Assembly: GCA_020543525.1 (NCBI GenBank)
Contig: JAHYIO010000031.1
Location: 930,001-994,000, forward strand
Length of the DNA stretch: 64,000 bases
From: Coriolopsis trogii
Taxonomy: Eukaryota; Basidiomycota; Agaricomycetes; Polyporales; Polyporaceae
Direction: 5' to 3'
Shown in pieces: positions 48,141-59,662 of the stretch. A program made the translations under genes and the position numbers. Each line of letters opens with the position of its first letter. Position 1 is the stretch's first letter. Under the pieces are notes generated by a model. That model made no database searches, was not told where the DNA came from, and saw only the letters and a list, made by a program, of their open reading frames with translations.

Positions 48141-49720
48141 CTACCGATACTCAGCTCCACAATCTCCTATGGTCCTGATCAGCTGAGGACCGTTCGACTG
48201 GATAAGCACCGCCTGAATGGCGGCCCTGTCTTCTGCGCTTAGCCGAAAGCTATAGACCTTCCGGTTGTCGTCTGTATGCTCCGACACACCCATCCGAGCA
48301 CCTGTTAGATATCGTCAGCGCTGACGTGGCGACACGACAAGGACGGCACAAAAAATTACACGCACCAACGAGGACTGCTCCGACGAATGGATGGTCGAGG
48401 ACCCAGCGCATCGCCACGTTGGCAATGTTCATCCCCTCGTATTCATCGGCAATGGACCGTAAGACCGATAGGAGAGACTGGAAGAGGGCCCAGCTGCCCC
48501 ATGCTTTGACGATCATGTCGAGATACTAGTGGCTGGGTTTGAGAGGCGGACACGTTATAGGGCAAGCATGTATAGGACGAACCTTGCGCTGAGAGGGCGT
48601 CAAAGAGCCAGAGTACAGATCTGGTTCATCTTTACCCAGCCATTTATCTGACAAAAAGCCGCCACACTTTGGACGTGTCATTAAGGGACAGCTACCATCG
48701 AAGAGTTTGGAGTTGGCCTACCATCGTACCGTAAGTAAGCAATTTCACATTATGCTTCTCACACGCCTCCGCCATAGCATACAGCGGTCGAATGTCCACC
48801 AAAGAGAACTTATGACGATATACGGAACACAGTAAGCACAACGGCGATAACGATGGAGGAAAGCTCACGTACCTGCACTTGGTTTGACACGATTGTCCCG
48901 GGTCCAAACTCGTTGCATATCTCTTCCATATGTTCGGCGTCGAAGTTGCACAAGCCGAGTAGCGCAATCTTGCCTTCCCGCTGCAAATCTTTCAAGTGCC
49001 GCATGGCCGTGAAGTATCCAGGATCTTCATAGTTTTGCCAATGAAACTATACGCGCATGTTGTCAGTTAAGTAGAACCGCGCTTTTGGACATTCCGTATC
49101 TACCTGCAGCAGATCGATTCGTTGGGACTTCATCCGTTCCAACCGCTCATGGACGGCAGACTCTACAAGCGCCCTAGATGGTTCTATCTTCCGGAAAACG
49201 CACCATTTGGTAGCGCCGAAGATCTCCTCCGGATGAGGCCAGTTCTGCCGGAATTCGCCCTGAGAGCGTCGTCAGTTACCGCCTGAGTCGAGTCACGGCA
49301 CGAAATGGCGCACAAAGAGAATCTCCGCGGGGCCGTAGTGGTCCGCTAAGGCCATGGTAAGATAAATCAGCAACATCAGGGAACATTGCGGCGATGGCAC
49401 GTACCCTGGATGCCAGCGAAGCGATCAGGAAGACGCAGTCAGCGAGCGATCGTCGAGAGAAGGGAGTTGCAGACGGTCTTACCATATCTAACAAATCTCT
49501 GTTTCAGCCAGCGAGTATCAGGATGGTCAGGAAGTAGCGTACCAAATGCGGTATAGCCGTTCTCTGCATACGAGGCCATCTGGCGACGTATCTTGGCTGC
49601 AGGTGCACTACCCCAAGAGTTACTTGAGAGCTGCCAGAGGCCGTTGAAAAGCCGAGGAAGCTCGTGACCGCCCAGCTGGAAGGACTCCTCCGCATGCACT
49701 GTGTCGGCGAGCATGATCAT
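48141..49720 (-). CDS. aldo/keto reductase family protein with micro-exons
   Basis: The minus-strand start at 49720 reads MIMLADTVHAEESFQLGGHE, then LPRLFNGLWQLSSNSWG. Exon 1 ends at 49543. The conserved active-site stretch DMADHYGPAE is assembled from a 5-nt exon (49487-49483), a single G (49405) and the exon from 49345. Later exons give TKWCVFRKIEPSRALVES, ERLERMKSQRIDLLQFHWQ, REGKIALLGLCNFDAEHMEE, FSLVDIRPLYAMAEACEKHN, VKLLTYGTMCGGFLSDKWLG, NIANVAMRWVLDHPFVGAVL and finally GPQLIRTIGDCGAEYR, with stop at 48141-48143. Asp, Tyr, Lys and His of the catalytic tetrad are all in place (DMADHY, TKW, FHW). It should be an NADPH-dependent carbonyl/aldose oxidoreductase on a TIM barrel. The substrate cannot be told. 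Confidence 0.88.
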
Positions 49721-52700
49721 GGTGGCTTGTTGCGGAATGTAGCGGGTCTAGATGAAGTGTGCAGTTGGTGGTTGTGAGTTGACGACGGCGACGCGTCTTA
49801 TACGTGGATTTAATCCGCTGGTCTACCAAAATGCCGGGAACAAGAGGGCACAAGGCAAGGTTGAGACTTGACGACGGGCGGACGGAACCCGGTATATAAA
49901 CGCTTACCGGAGCGGTTCAGGTGATGCCTGGAATATAATCGTAATCAGCATCGCCGCACTCGACGCTGCGCTTTGGGAGAGACTTGACGTACTAGCTATG
50001 GACTTGCTTGGGCGGTGGACTGTTGAACACCAACAAAAACTGATGTGCGTAATGCGGTAAGGAGGCGGTGGACGTGGAAGACATGGAGGGGCACGGCAGG
50101 ATGGCTGCTGCCAGATGTGAGTCCACGAATCGCACGACCAGCGATGCAACCGTCACGATCCCGAATAGGGAAGGCTGTGGTCACACAATAAGAACGCTCA
50201 CAATGGTGTAACTGTTCCACGCTGAACCCTGAGTCTCTCTTTACATCGTCTGCCTACTTATACACTACACGGGTGGTCCGTGCACGGTGAGGCACAGGAA
50301 GGGCTCGGGGAAAGGAAAGGGAGAGTGGTCTGGACGATGGATAAAGGTAAGTGCGTGACCGTCACAGCTAACGCCACCAGACGCGCGCTCCATGTGCGGG
50401 CGGTGCAACACTGACGGACGCGCGCCCTCTCGGCGCCTTCCTGCCCCATCTGACAGGTGCGTGACATTGTTGTCCTGTCACATAAGATAGCCAGCCGTTT
50501 GGTGCATGGCACAACGTCCACCCTATAAGTACACAGACCTCAATGCCAGAAGAGACTGTCCTACTTTTATCTGCCGAGGCTCGCTACCTGCCAAATGTCA
50601 ATGCAAGTCAATCTTCTGCATGAGTAACCGTGTTTCATACTCTCATATGATAGTACTAGAGACTTCCTGTAAATTGTTGCGCGGATCAGCGACGTAGAAA
50701 ACGACAGCATTTGTACACATATATGCAGGCTACTGCTATCTATAGGTGACCTCTTCAGTGTTCACCAGGAGAAGAGTCCACAGCACAATGGTATTCGGTG
50801 CCGTGCGATGTACTGATCTTGCTTCAATGTTAGTGTACTGATATGTCAACTCTCCACAACGATATACCTCATAAGTGCTTACTAACCAGATGTCAACCAG
50901 AAAACGGTCAGTCAATCTTGTCGTCGCACTACTATACGACATCGGGAATACCATTCAAGTTTCACATGCTTTGTTTTAGATGAATGCTTCCTCTGGGAAG
51001 GGGGTGGGGGCTGTTTCCAAGTATTGTGAACTATTCCATACACTGGATCGTTTCCTGAGTAAGTTTGAACCTACCTCAGATTCAAGATCCAATTGCGGGC
51101 GTCTAGGCAATGATCCTCCTTCAACCGGTTCATTCCGATGTTGCTCGGGAAAACCCGCCACAGCGTGGCGCAACGTTCAAACTTCCTGCCACACAGGTCA
51201 CAAATCTCAATCAATAGCAGCTGAACGCCGACATAGCAAGTCAGATCTGGTAAGTCGCGTCCCCACCTATGATGTTATGAAATCTTATTTCGCGCCGTGT
51301 ACGGTCATGACTCGGTCATGCATGGCATTTTGTGCTTATGTCAGTCACATACATCATGAGTATTCACTATAGTGCAGCCGCCCCTTCATGAATTATGCGG
51401 AGCTAGCGCGCAGCACTGTGTAACATCAAAGACTGGGCATGGTCTTGTAAATGGTAGGTTCTCATCTCTCTTAGTGCCCAGCCTACGTTCACGTCAATCT
51501 GCCAGAATGTTTACACAGCTTACCTGTGCGCAATGTTCATGATACATGTCCTTGTTGAATGCGGAGTCGGATCGCAGCCGCCGAGCAAGCACTTCCTGTG
51601 CACTCGTAACATCTCTGGGCCAAACATCGCCCGAGGGAGTCAAGGCGATCCTCATGATGTTCCGCAAGATCATCGCTGCTGCTCGCGCCAAACCAAGGCT
51701 GCGTATGACCCCAAGGCGTCGATCCAAACCATGTAGGCCTACATGAGCTCCGCTCAATTTGCCCCCATCCAGTTTTCTCGCCGACGTCGGAGGCACAGAG
51801 GACACAGCCTCTAAGGGATGTGGCCATGTATCATTTACCGGAGTATCCTACAGCCAGCCACGAATCATGTCACCCTTCTCTCCTGGACTTAAAACGTCCC
51901 AGGAAGGCGAAAATAGAATACTGATCCTGCGGACTCGGCGCCGTATCTTTGAGTGGGTTGATCACGCCGCGATTAGCTAACTCTATTCATCCGTAGTGGC
52001 AGGTGGACGTACAATAGTCGCGGAAACGTCCTGTCCTGTCCTATCCTGCAAATCAGATGGATAGAGTTCCTAGGGGCGTCCCCCTACGGCTACTCAACAA
52101 GTCGCCTCAATACAAGCCTGACACATCATCACCCGTCGTGACTCGCGTACGTAGCATCAAATTTGGAAAAGCGCTGCAAGTGCCACCATTGGGCACTCTT
52201 GTGCGCGCGATTGCTTGTCGCAAGTCGCCAGGGTCGTCTTGTCCTGGAAAATTCCGTCATCGTCGCGGACGCCCCCATCTAGGCTCTGCAAATAGCGTAG
52301 CCAGCGTAGTCGTCCTGTAGACTCCCAGAGTTCTTCCATCCAGCGGGTGATCTGTATCGGATCACCATTTCCCTCGATTGCCGTCTATTGGCTCTCGCCA
52401 CACACTCGGTGTGCCCGACGTGGAGAATGGGGCTGGAGTAGTGGTGTTTGACGGCGTGTTGTAGCAGGAGTGTCTTCAGGGCAGGTCTCACTCTTCTCCA
52501 GAGGTGCTGCTTCAGGATGACGCGACCATGCCTCGGCACCCAGCTGAAACATCGGTCCACGTCTGGGCACCCGGAATTACCAACCAAACCCCGGGACGAT
52601 GAACGGTTGCCTACCAGACGGGGAGGCCGAATGCCTTTCACGGCGTCGAGATCAGCAACGTCAGTTTTGGGGAAGCAAGGCGGGCGCAGAACCTGACGAA

Positions 52701-52870
52701 CTAGTTTATCATAAGCTCTTGTGTCGAACCGGACTTGCCTATCGCGTCTTGCCTTGTGGCTGTTCGGGAGATCATCAATTTCCCGGTTTCTCCTATAAGA
52801 AGCGGGTGAACGCTACAGCCATAGCACAAAGGACCATTACTCGCACCCCCACTTCACATATCACCTAGAG
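49721..52870. other. 3.1-kb region without a supported gene
   Basis: The left end is the promoter of the reductase. Scattered short frames follow. Some are coherent over 30-60 residues, such as minus 51173-50976 (RPQLDLESEVGSNLLRKRSS, ending TPFPEEAFI) and minus about 52340-52160 (ITRWMEELWESTGRLRWLRY). They could be terminal exons of unrecognised or decayed genes. The last 150 nt are the 5' region of the gene at 52871. Confidence 0.35.
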
Positions 52871-53611
52871 ATGCCCGCGTTTGAGGAGACAACAACACCC
52901 GGAGGGCCAATTCTGGGCCATGTGTCAGTGCTGTTGTTCTATATGCACCGGCTAGAGCTCACCCGATTTCTTAGCGGCCTGATGGTCGACACCCTTATCG
53001 CGAATGTGGACCCCGTCGAGTCAGAGACCTCCGTCACCTCTTCCACCCGCATAACCTCCCAACTGACCATCCCACGCAGCTTGCGGGCCATCATCCGTAT
53101 GACATTAGCCACCTGCCCGCCGGCGACGACCGCAGCGTTCACGGACGCAGCCCGCACTCGACTGACGAAATTGAACGCCACCGCCGTCCCAGACCCAGCC
53201 ACGCTCTTCGCCCCAGTCTCCGATGTCGCATGGGCCCCCGCCACAGCGCTCGACGCCGTCCTCCGGCGGATCCGCTCGCTGTACGGTGCAGGCTCGGGCC
53301 TGGCGAGTCTGCGCCTCCTCACCGCCGTCGTCGTGGGCGCGAGCCGGACGCGGTGGGAAGAGGACAGCGAGATGGAGGCACGCCTGGCGGAGATCGATGC
53401 CGATATTGCTCAGGCTGTCGTGAGCACCGGCCAGGAGATGGACGCAGGGCGGATCGAGGATCAGGCCGAGGCTGTAGACACCCGGAAGGCCCTTCTGGAC
53501 GCGCTGAAGGCGTGCCAGGCGGCGGTCGATGCATGGGGCGGCGAATTTCCGTTTGAGCGGGCCCTTCCGGAGGTCGAGAAGTGGGATACGGCGCAGACGT
53601 ATGCACGGTAG
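52871..53611 (+). CDS. unrecognised 246-residue protein
   Basis: This is an intronless frame from ATG 52871 (MPAFEETTTPGGPILGHVSV) to stop 53609-53611. It is rich in Ala, Thr and Leu and predicted helical, without signal peptide or membrane span. Notable segments are ITSQLTIPRSLRAIIRMTLA, ALDAVLRRIRSLYGAGSGLA and a C-terminal charged helix (MEARLAEIDADIAQAVVST). The coding-like composition (GC-rich third positions, long frame with no strong competitor in frame length) supports a real gene. I recognise no domain. Confidence 0.6.
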   Translation: MPAFEETTTPGGPILGHVSVLLFYMHRLELTRFLSGLMVDTLIANVDPVESETSVTSSTRITSQLTIPRSLRAIIRMTLATCPPATTAAFTDAARTRLTKLNATAVPDPATLFAPVSDVAWAPATALDAVLRRIRSLYGAGSGLASLRLLTAVVVGASRTRWEEDSEMEARLAEIDADIAQAVVSTGQEMDAGRIEDQAEAVDTRKALLDALKACQAAVDAWGGEFPFERALPEVEKWDTAQTYAR

Positions 53612-55884
53612 ATCTGTTGAGGATGATGGCGGGCGCGTTGGGCTGTTGTTCCCAGTCTAGGCATGAAATCTTCCTTTTCGTGGCGACCGGTGGGAGTAGC
53701 GCATACGCAGATAATAACAGATGTGTTCATTTGGCTGGCGGAGTGGAGTGTAAACTTACTATTCTCGAGAGCCGAATATGATCCCGGACGAGGAAGGTAC
53801 GGACTGGGCAGTGATGATCCGAGGCTGTCTCATCTGCGGTGTCTTGACTCCAGCCGTCAGGTCATATGGAGTCTCGCTAAGCTATGAACATACTCGAATG
53901 GAGAAAGAGCGGACAGTGACATACCTCGTCATTACCAATACCTGGCATTGAACAGGCATTGTATTTTCAGGACGAGCAGCACGGGATCAGGAATGACATA
54001 GCCTCTCCATTCATTGTCTATCTGGCGGTTCTGTTCTATGGCCACTTATTGGCAGCAGGAATGCACAGCGCAGGCATGGTAAGCCGTCCGATACCGGAAC
54101 CTAGAGTGGGATGCGCGTAAGATGTACGGGATGCATTCATTGCTCACCGCTCGTCTACAAGGGCTCTCCATGCCGAGCGCACAGGACTTGAGAAATCATG
54201 AGAAGCATCAGATAAGGCCGAGGGTCGTAATCCGGGCAGACCGCCTCGCAAAGGTCGTCATTTTTCAAAGGAGAGATGTGCAGAGATGAACTTCTTCCGT
54301 CACATGGAGTATGGACTGACGTCGGGATTAGGTCGGGGTCTCCTGCCAAGGCAGAGACGGTACTTGAGTTTCTAGCAAAGGAGGGACTCACTGAGTGACC
54401 GGTCTTCAAAGTGACCGCCGATGACGTCCAGCTGGGTATCTGGGCTGGCCGATTCCCCTACAAGGAGAGCTCCCGTGGATTCTTTACGTCCCACCAGATC
54501 TGACCATCTCGTCGAGATGCAGATCAATCGGACGCATATGGCCAATACCATACCCTTTGGGCCACCGCATCGCCGAGAACACATTGCTGTCCTTGATGTC
54601 AACCCTGCTAACCATAAGATCAGCGGTATATGCGAGCAGCAAGACCTGTAGGATGTTGAACCTATTGATCGGAGGTTTAGGCGGTCGGTGTGCTGGATGC
54701 AGTTACCTGCGGTCGGGCACCTTTGCCCAATCTCTTTAGGTTCGGTCCCACGGAAACGGCTGGAACCTGTGAGGTAGAATCAAACCAGAACTGTCGGGCG
54801 GGACAAGAGAAGCTGCGTTAGAGTGACACAAAATCCAGGGACCGAAATTGTAACAGTTCGATTCGGTGGTCTCGGTAAGACCTTGCGCCGATGTTCCCTG
54901 GAATTGTACTGATGACAGTATGGTAGTCTCGTGTCTCTTTCGATTCGTGGATGAAGTGCAATGGGGTTTGTGACGTGCATAGCGATATGATGTTATAATA
55001 TCAGAAGGCACCATGGCGCTGAGCGTGGTTAACACGATGTGGCACGTACCTGGAATCTCGAGCGTGCGGCCGTCGCCATTGGCTGGGGAGCCAGATGGAA
55101 GCCGGGAGACTGCGCACTCAATCTTAGTCATGTTCTAGATTGATCACAGGCTGAATGGCGGATGGGAGGACGTGCCAGTGAAAGTACTGCTCAAGGACTT
55201 GGGCCGTCCAGGCTCCTAAAATAATATCTTGTCAGGAACACGTACAAACTTCGGATAGTCTCTCGAATTCCGAGTGAGGAACCGTTCCCGTACAGCCAAC
55301 GATCTCAAGAGTCAAGGAGGTATAGCGAAGGGACGAAGCCCGCACTATCAACATCATCCTTTGCAAACCTACTGCCAAAGCTTCGTCAGCGCAAGCCAGT
55401 TGAGTTGATACCTTCTCAATAGTATACTATGTCATTTCATAACATTGAGCCTACATAGGGACGGGCAAAACGTTCATCGGTGAGGTGGATGTGACGTGGT
55501 CGGCGCAGCGAACTTCGGCCGACACGATGTAGGAAAACAACATATGATACGTACGGTTTTGAGTCCACAAAGAAGTACGCGCTCTGTCTTGGCTGCCAGA
55601 CCGCAGCGAATAACTGAATACGACAAAAGGGCGACGAGAGCAAAAGGAGGAGAGGGGCGGGTTGGTTTGGCCGGCGAAGCGAGGCTGACGCTGGTAGCCG
55701 AGATCGGCCGCTTCCGGATTAGGGCAACGGATGGGCGGCTGGGACTGAGAACACAGCCCTGAGAATGGAGGCGAATGTCCGGACACACTCTTGGTCAGAG
55801 ACCTCCACTCGTACTTAACGCCTCTACTTTCCGCAGCCGGCTGCACATTTCATTCCTCCTCCCACCATCGTTGTCCAACTCGTC
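53612..55884. other. 2.3-kb region without a supported gene
   Basis: Short coherent stretches occur. On the plus strand at about 53975-54085 the frame reads ASPFIVYLAVLFYGHLLAAG. On the minus strand near 54600-54490 it reads SNVFSAMRWPKGYGIGHMRP. A small two-exon minus gene starting at 55131 (MTKIECAVSRLPSGSPANGD, intron 55053-54902 by GT..AG) is possible, ending near 54780. None is convincing. Confidence 0.35.
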
Positions 55885-56909
55885 ATGACCGCTTTCACCA
55901 AGTTCGCCCTCGTTGCCGCCACCGTCGTCGGCCTGCAGTTGGCTGGCACTTCTGCCCAAGAGTGAGTCTTCCCCGCCTTCCCACACCCAAACCAGCAGCC
56001 GTCTTACATCCGCCCTCTTCTCCGTACAGCATTTCTTCTCAGTGCCAGTCCACACTCGCCTCGATCGTCGCCTCGCCCGATGCGTCATGCCTGAACGGAC
56101 AGGCCCTTGTTGGTCTCATCGTCTCCAGCTCGTCCGACAAGTCCATCGTCCCCTCCATCGACAGCTGGCTCAAGGGTCTTTGCGGAAAAGCTGCTTGCTC
56201 TAACAGCACCCTCGCCACCGTTGTCCAAAATGTGACCGCTGGCTGCTCTTCCGATCTCAGCACCTTCGGTCTCGCCAATGTCGACGCCGGTGAGCTCACC
56301 ACGCTCGTTCAAACTGCATACCCCACCGTCCGCGAGGTAGCCTGCCTCCAAAAGTGAGCGGCGTCATTTTCCCGAGTTCCGCGACCTCTCACGCTGATCG
56401 TCGCTTTCACGTGCGCAGCACGCAAAGCAACACCCTGTGTGTCACGGAGAGCCTCAACAGCCTCGAGCCTTACGTCGGAACGCTCAGCATTGACCAAATC
56501 GAGTCGATCGGCGATGCATTCATGACCAGCGGCACGATCCCCAACGTCCCTGCGAACGTTTCCTGCACGGACTGTGTCAAGGCGTCGTACAGCATCGTCG
56601 CACAGAACTTCGGCGACCTCATCCCCGACAGCACAAAGTCTGATCTGGCCAGCACCTGTGGCGCATCCTTCACCGGTACGTGCTCGGCCTTGCGTAAACG
56701 CTTTGACAAGCACAACTGACTCACTGCCGTAAACTCACTCCTCAGACGGCGCGCAGCCCTCGACTGTTTCGCAGCTTGCGAGCGACAGCCAGTCTTCCAC
56801 GACTGTGACGCCGAACGGCGCGGCGCCGAGCTTCTCTGCTGCGCCCCTGGTCGGCGTGTTGGCGTCCACGCTCCTCGCGGTCTCCTCCGCGTTCCTCATC
56901 TTCGCCTGA
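55885..56909 (+). CDS. secreted GPI-anchored protein, DUF7729 type
   Basis: Four exons are proposed: 55885-55961, 56030-56353, 56419-56675 and 56746-56909. The first encodes a signal peptide (MTAFTKFALVAATVVGLQLA). The mature protein has paired Cys motifs (SSQCQSTLASIVASPDASC, LKGLCGKAACSNSTL, VTAGCSSDLS, then CVTESLNSLEPYV, VSCTDCVKASYSIVAQ, STCGASFT) and N-glycosylation sequons (NST, NVT, NVS). A Ser/Thr/Ala-rich linker leads to a C-terminal hydrophobic tail (LVGVLASTLLAVSSAFLIFA), typical of a GPI attachment signal. This order is that of the DUF7729 family, found in fungal cell-surface proteins of unknown function. All intron phases fit, so the model is good. Confidence 0.86.
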
Positions 56910-58425
56910 GCGCCGCGTTTATGCGTGGCGTGCCCGGGGCTTCCCTTGACGATGACTGGGTCACGACACCGTACATGTTCATAACTACGAACGGACATCG
57001 ATGGACTGCTTTCTCATAGGCAGCGGCATTCGTTACTGGCTTGCTTTTACATCCGAAGAGTACGCAACGCATCATCTAGCTTCTTTAGTAATCATCGGAC
57101 ATTCGCAATGCAATGCATAGGAATTTTTGGAGGCGTTAGTTTGGGCCTTGTGGCCGGTTGCTTTGGGGTCCATGTGCCTCCGACACGATCCTGTTGTGCG
57201 CCACGCGCGTATGGTCGTCTCTCTAAGTATAGGTACGTACGCGTGTGCCTGCGGTTCGGTGAGTGGACGACGATTGGAGCGTTGCAATAGCTAATTCCGA
57301 CGCTCACCACTGCTTCTTTCCAGGCATCGGCAATCCATGCCCTGCCTGGCAACGCGCAGCGGAGGACGACTAAATACCATGCAGTCGTGTGGGATGGTAT
57401 CTGAATGCATCCAACCTTGCGCAGTCCTGCGTGTATGCGAGGCTGTGAGCCAAGACCCATCGCCTTCGAACTTACTCCTCCAGCTAAGTCCCTCAACCCT
57501 CGTCATTGTCCTCATCCGCTTCGGAAGGGCGTCCGATCGACGCGCTCTTCCTCTCAGGGCAAGCCGATGTTAGTCAAGCCCCAACCTTGGCCGAGTTCAT
57601 TTGCCAACCGCAGCCTCTCGGCGCCGAGGCTGTCGGAGCGCGAGCACGTTCTGCACAATGCGCACTACTGTAAGTATATGCGCGTGTTCCTTCGGTCCTT
57701 GTACAGTTGTGGCGGGGGACTAGCGAGGCACATCTCGAGCTTTCGTGGCCCGCCTCATATCAGACTTGCGTCTTGGCGCATGCTCGCCTGCTCACGCAGT
57801 ATAAATATTTTCTCTCTCTCTCTCATATCAAAGTTGGGGCGCTCATGCCAAAGCCACACAGTGTTCTGACCAGACTCGGGATTATCTCATGTATAGCCGC
57901 TAGGTGGCGAAGGATACGTGGAGAAGCATTCTATGATATAAGGGGACCGTCTGCCATGACCGCGATAGTCGACAAGTCTCAGGTGACTCTAGCACAACTC
58001 CCAGCAAGCACGACTTTCATCCTTGACCATCGAGCATATCCACGTCACTCCGCCATCGCCGCTCTCCCACTGGGGGGTATTTCTCGTCTCTGAGAGACTC
58101 GGAGTCGACTCGTCCTGAATGATGCATAAGTATCGGGCCTTTTTGGGAAGATGGCCAAGATTGCCTCGGATTCACACTTACCTCGAGAAGTAGCCTTGCT
58201 ATTCAGGGGCAGGACATTCTTGATTTTCGTATCGGGGGTTGTTATGATTTTCTACAGCGTCTTCAGCTATCGTTAACACGGCGTAAAGGGAAGCACTCAC
58301 CATTCGAAGTCAACAATTTCTTTTCTTTGTTTTATTTCCATCAATGCAATTGCCATCAGCAAGAAGCACCGAGGAAGGCTTGCAACCGACCACGCAAGAG
58401 ATGCAATGGCCAGGTCCACCCTGAA
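56910..58425. other. intergenic, no gene seen
   Basis: This stretch has scattered short frames and a (TC)n microsatellite at about 57810-57826. Nothing is recognised. Confidence 0.5.
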
Positions 58426-58430
58426 CTAAA

Positions 58431-58581
58431 GCACGCCCAGCCGCATGCGACCGAAGTTGCACACGGAAGTCGCCGATAGGCACGTCCAGGACGTACCCTC
58501 GTACGTCTTGTCTCTGGGTCCGCTAAAGCTGCAGCCGACGAGGGATCTCAGCACAGTGCAAGGGTGATAAAGCGACACCTG
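58431..58581 (-). repeat. diverged direct repeat, copy A (coding-like on minus strand)
   Basis: This segment of about 150 nt repeats at 58725-58877 with about one third of positions changed and several indels. On the minus strand copy A is open and reads SLYHPCTVLRSLVGCSFSG, then RDKTYEGTSWTCLSATSVC, ending with TAG at 58428-58426. The Cys pattern suggests a secreted peptide, but no start or signal sequence was found. Confidence 0.55.
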
Positions 58582-58724
58582 CGCGCCCGTGCACTCGTCA
58601 GCGGCGGAAGATGATATATGAAACGAGTCTGCTCACCTATCCAGATGGTTTAGAGAGGAGAACATGTCTAGGTTCGGCACCGGCCCGCGCATACAAGCAG
58701 CGTTCAGGTCCATCCCAAGCCCAA

Positions 58725-58877
58725 GCACGCCCAGGCACATGCGAAGTACACGCGGAAGTCGCCGCTAGAGACGTTCGTAACGCGCTCTCGTACGACTTGT
58801 CTCTGAGTCCCTCAGGTGGCAGCCGACGATATCAACGAGGATTTCAGCACAGTGCCGGGATGGTGAAGCGTCTCCTG
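58725..58877 (-). repeat. diverged direct repeat, copy B (frame broken)
   Basis: This is the second copy, about 294 nt away. On the minus strand it keeps RDKSYESALRTSLAATSAC in the frame matching copy A. A frame change and a stop precede that block, so it looks like a decayed duplicate. Confidence 0.55.
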
Positions 58878-59662
58878 CCACAGTGTCGCCGTCAGCGCCA
58901 AGGAGATCGATGAGCGCGAAGAGAGGAAAGGATGCTTGCCTGTTCGAGTCCAAGACTCCAAATGGTGTATAGGGGATATAAAAAACAAGATTTCGTGTGG
59001 ATTTTGTTGTTATTGTCCAAATCGGCGGACATGTGCGCCAACAGGCCGCGCATAAAGGCGGACAGGGTCGTGGAGAAGTCCGGACTTTGGTGACGTCGGA
59101 GAAGGGATTTGGTTTTTAGCGATGGGAAGAGAGAAGATGATGGTTGTGGGTTTATCGCGAATGTCGGAAGGAGGACATTGTATCGTAAGGCGAGGAACTG
59201 AGAAGGAGAGAGAGCACGGAAGAGATGGGGAATAAGAGAAAACAAGGAAGAGATGGGGGAGGAGAGAAAGCACGGAAGAGACGGAGACAAGAGGCGGGAA
59301 GCCGTCGCCGGGGTGCAAACGTTCATATACAGCTGTGTTGGAGGCTGACGCCGGGACTGCCCCCGATCACGTCCCTCCCCGCGGAGGCGAACAACGAGAC
59401 ATGGGCTGGCACGTGTTAGCATACTCCGATGCGAAGCCTTGAAGGCGGATGTACAGTTCTCGTGAGTCGTATGCGTCCAACGCGATGCTTATTACCTGAT
59501 CGTGAGTACCTACTAGCTAGTGGCAAAATGCTATGTACACTACGTTCAACACGTCCACCGAGCTACGTCACCTCAGATGCGCATACTACCCTCACTGCCA
59601 TGGCACGTCGTGAACAAACAGACGAAAAGGTCTGAGCTCGACTAGCGCGAAGTCATGGACGA
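58878..59662. other. intergenic with purine-rich imperfect tandem motif
   Basis: At about 59204-59282 a purine-rich block (gagagagcacggaagag, aagagatggg) is repeated imperfectly two to three times. There is no gene. Confidence 0.45.

Noticed and set aside
57800..57830. (TC)n run as a possible regulatory element
   Set aside because: Short microsatellite far from any supported gene start.
58892..59422. Minus-strand frame of 176 codons rich in Ser/Leu/Pro
   Set aside because: It comes from a purine-rich imperfect tandem repeat read antisense. No protein character.
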